DNA from: Halomonas sp. I5-271120
GTDB lineage: Bacteria > Pseudomonadota > Gammaproteobacteria > Pseudomonadales > Halomonadaceae
Assembly (NCBI RefSeq): GCF_030553075.1
Contig: NZ_CP130701.1
Span: forward strand, 1 to 64,000
Direction of reading: 5' to 3'
Length of the DNA stretch: 64,000 nucleotides
Shown: in pieces, positions 63,944 through 64,000 of the stretch
How positions within the stretch are numbered: position 1 is the stretch's first letter
How the letters are laid out: the number at the start of each line of letters is the position of its first letter
Made by a program: the position numbers and the translations under genes
The notes under the pieces: model-generated
Databases searched by the model: none
Told to the model about the DNA's origin: nothing
What the model saw: the letters and a program-made list of their open reading frames with translations, nothing else

Positions 63944-64000
63944 CCTGCCCTCCTCTTCTCTTCTGCGCCTCGCCGCGCCAGGGCACGACATGGCCCCTGG

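Overview
This window is high-GC gammaproteobacterial chromosome. Gene content, protein sequence style (acidic, Ala/Leu-rich) and gene order point to a member of the Halomonadaceae or a close relative. That assignment is inferred from the genes, because no rRNA is present. No tRNA, rRNA, CRISPR array, insertion sequence or prophage is visible. Coding density is high, with many 4-nt ATGA start/stop overlaps.

Layout. (1) 1-4180: the end of an ABC exporter gene, a DUF6494 protein, a membrane-anchored phospholipase D-like protein and a parvulin PpiC, all on the minus strand. (2) 4181-7321: a large bifunctional penicillin-binding protein. (3) 7346-16417: the most distinctive region, a GAK-type cluster. 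It contains an amphi-Trp protein, a metallophosphoesterase, a histidine phosphatase, a histidine phosphatase-Nudix fusion, an HprK-related kinase B, a GAK ATP-grasp enzyme, a PhoU-like/APH-like phosphotransferase and a Nudix hydrolase on the minus strand, plus a divergent CofD-related protein. No biochemical role is established for this system. (4) 16603-21016: a small lipoprotein, metG and a CHASE4/GGDEF diguanylate cyclase. (5) 21136-27473: rsxABCDGE (rnf-type electron transport) with nth, then a YdcF-family protein.

(6) 28346-38510: purine catabolism. It has a GntR/FCD regulator, a RutR-like TetR regulator, xdhABC, guaD, a membrane protein and an adenine/adenosine deaminase. A perfect RutR-type palindrome lies directly upstream of xdhA. 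(7) 38619-44527: a cydABDC operon encoding a short-Q-loop (CIO-like) bd oxidase with its CydDC exporter. (8) 44736-49518: a calcium/sodium antiporter, divergent from pqiABC (MCE lipid transport). (9) 49691-52963: a RhlE-type DEAD-box helicase, an orphan protein and a CynX/NimT transporter. (10) 53222-55671: a thiosulfate-handling set with a small Cys-rich membrane protein, a YeeE/YedE transporter and an exported rhodanese. (11) 55846-56523: a glutathione S-transferase.

(12) 56700-63481: a signalling locus with a stand-alone receiver, a membrane protein fused to a DnaQ-type exonuclease, a small two-helix membrane protein, an SLC5 transporter-histidine kinase and a DUF294 nucleotidyltransferase-like protein. 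This resembles the acetate-responsive loci found near acs/actP in relatives. A HlyU-family protein closes the window.

Short tandem repeats recur across the whole window. Inside genes their periods are multiples of 3 (6, 9, 12 or 15 bp) and they encode linkers. Between genes the periods are often not multiples of 3 (7, 13, 16 bp).
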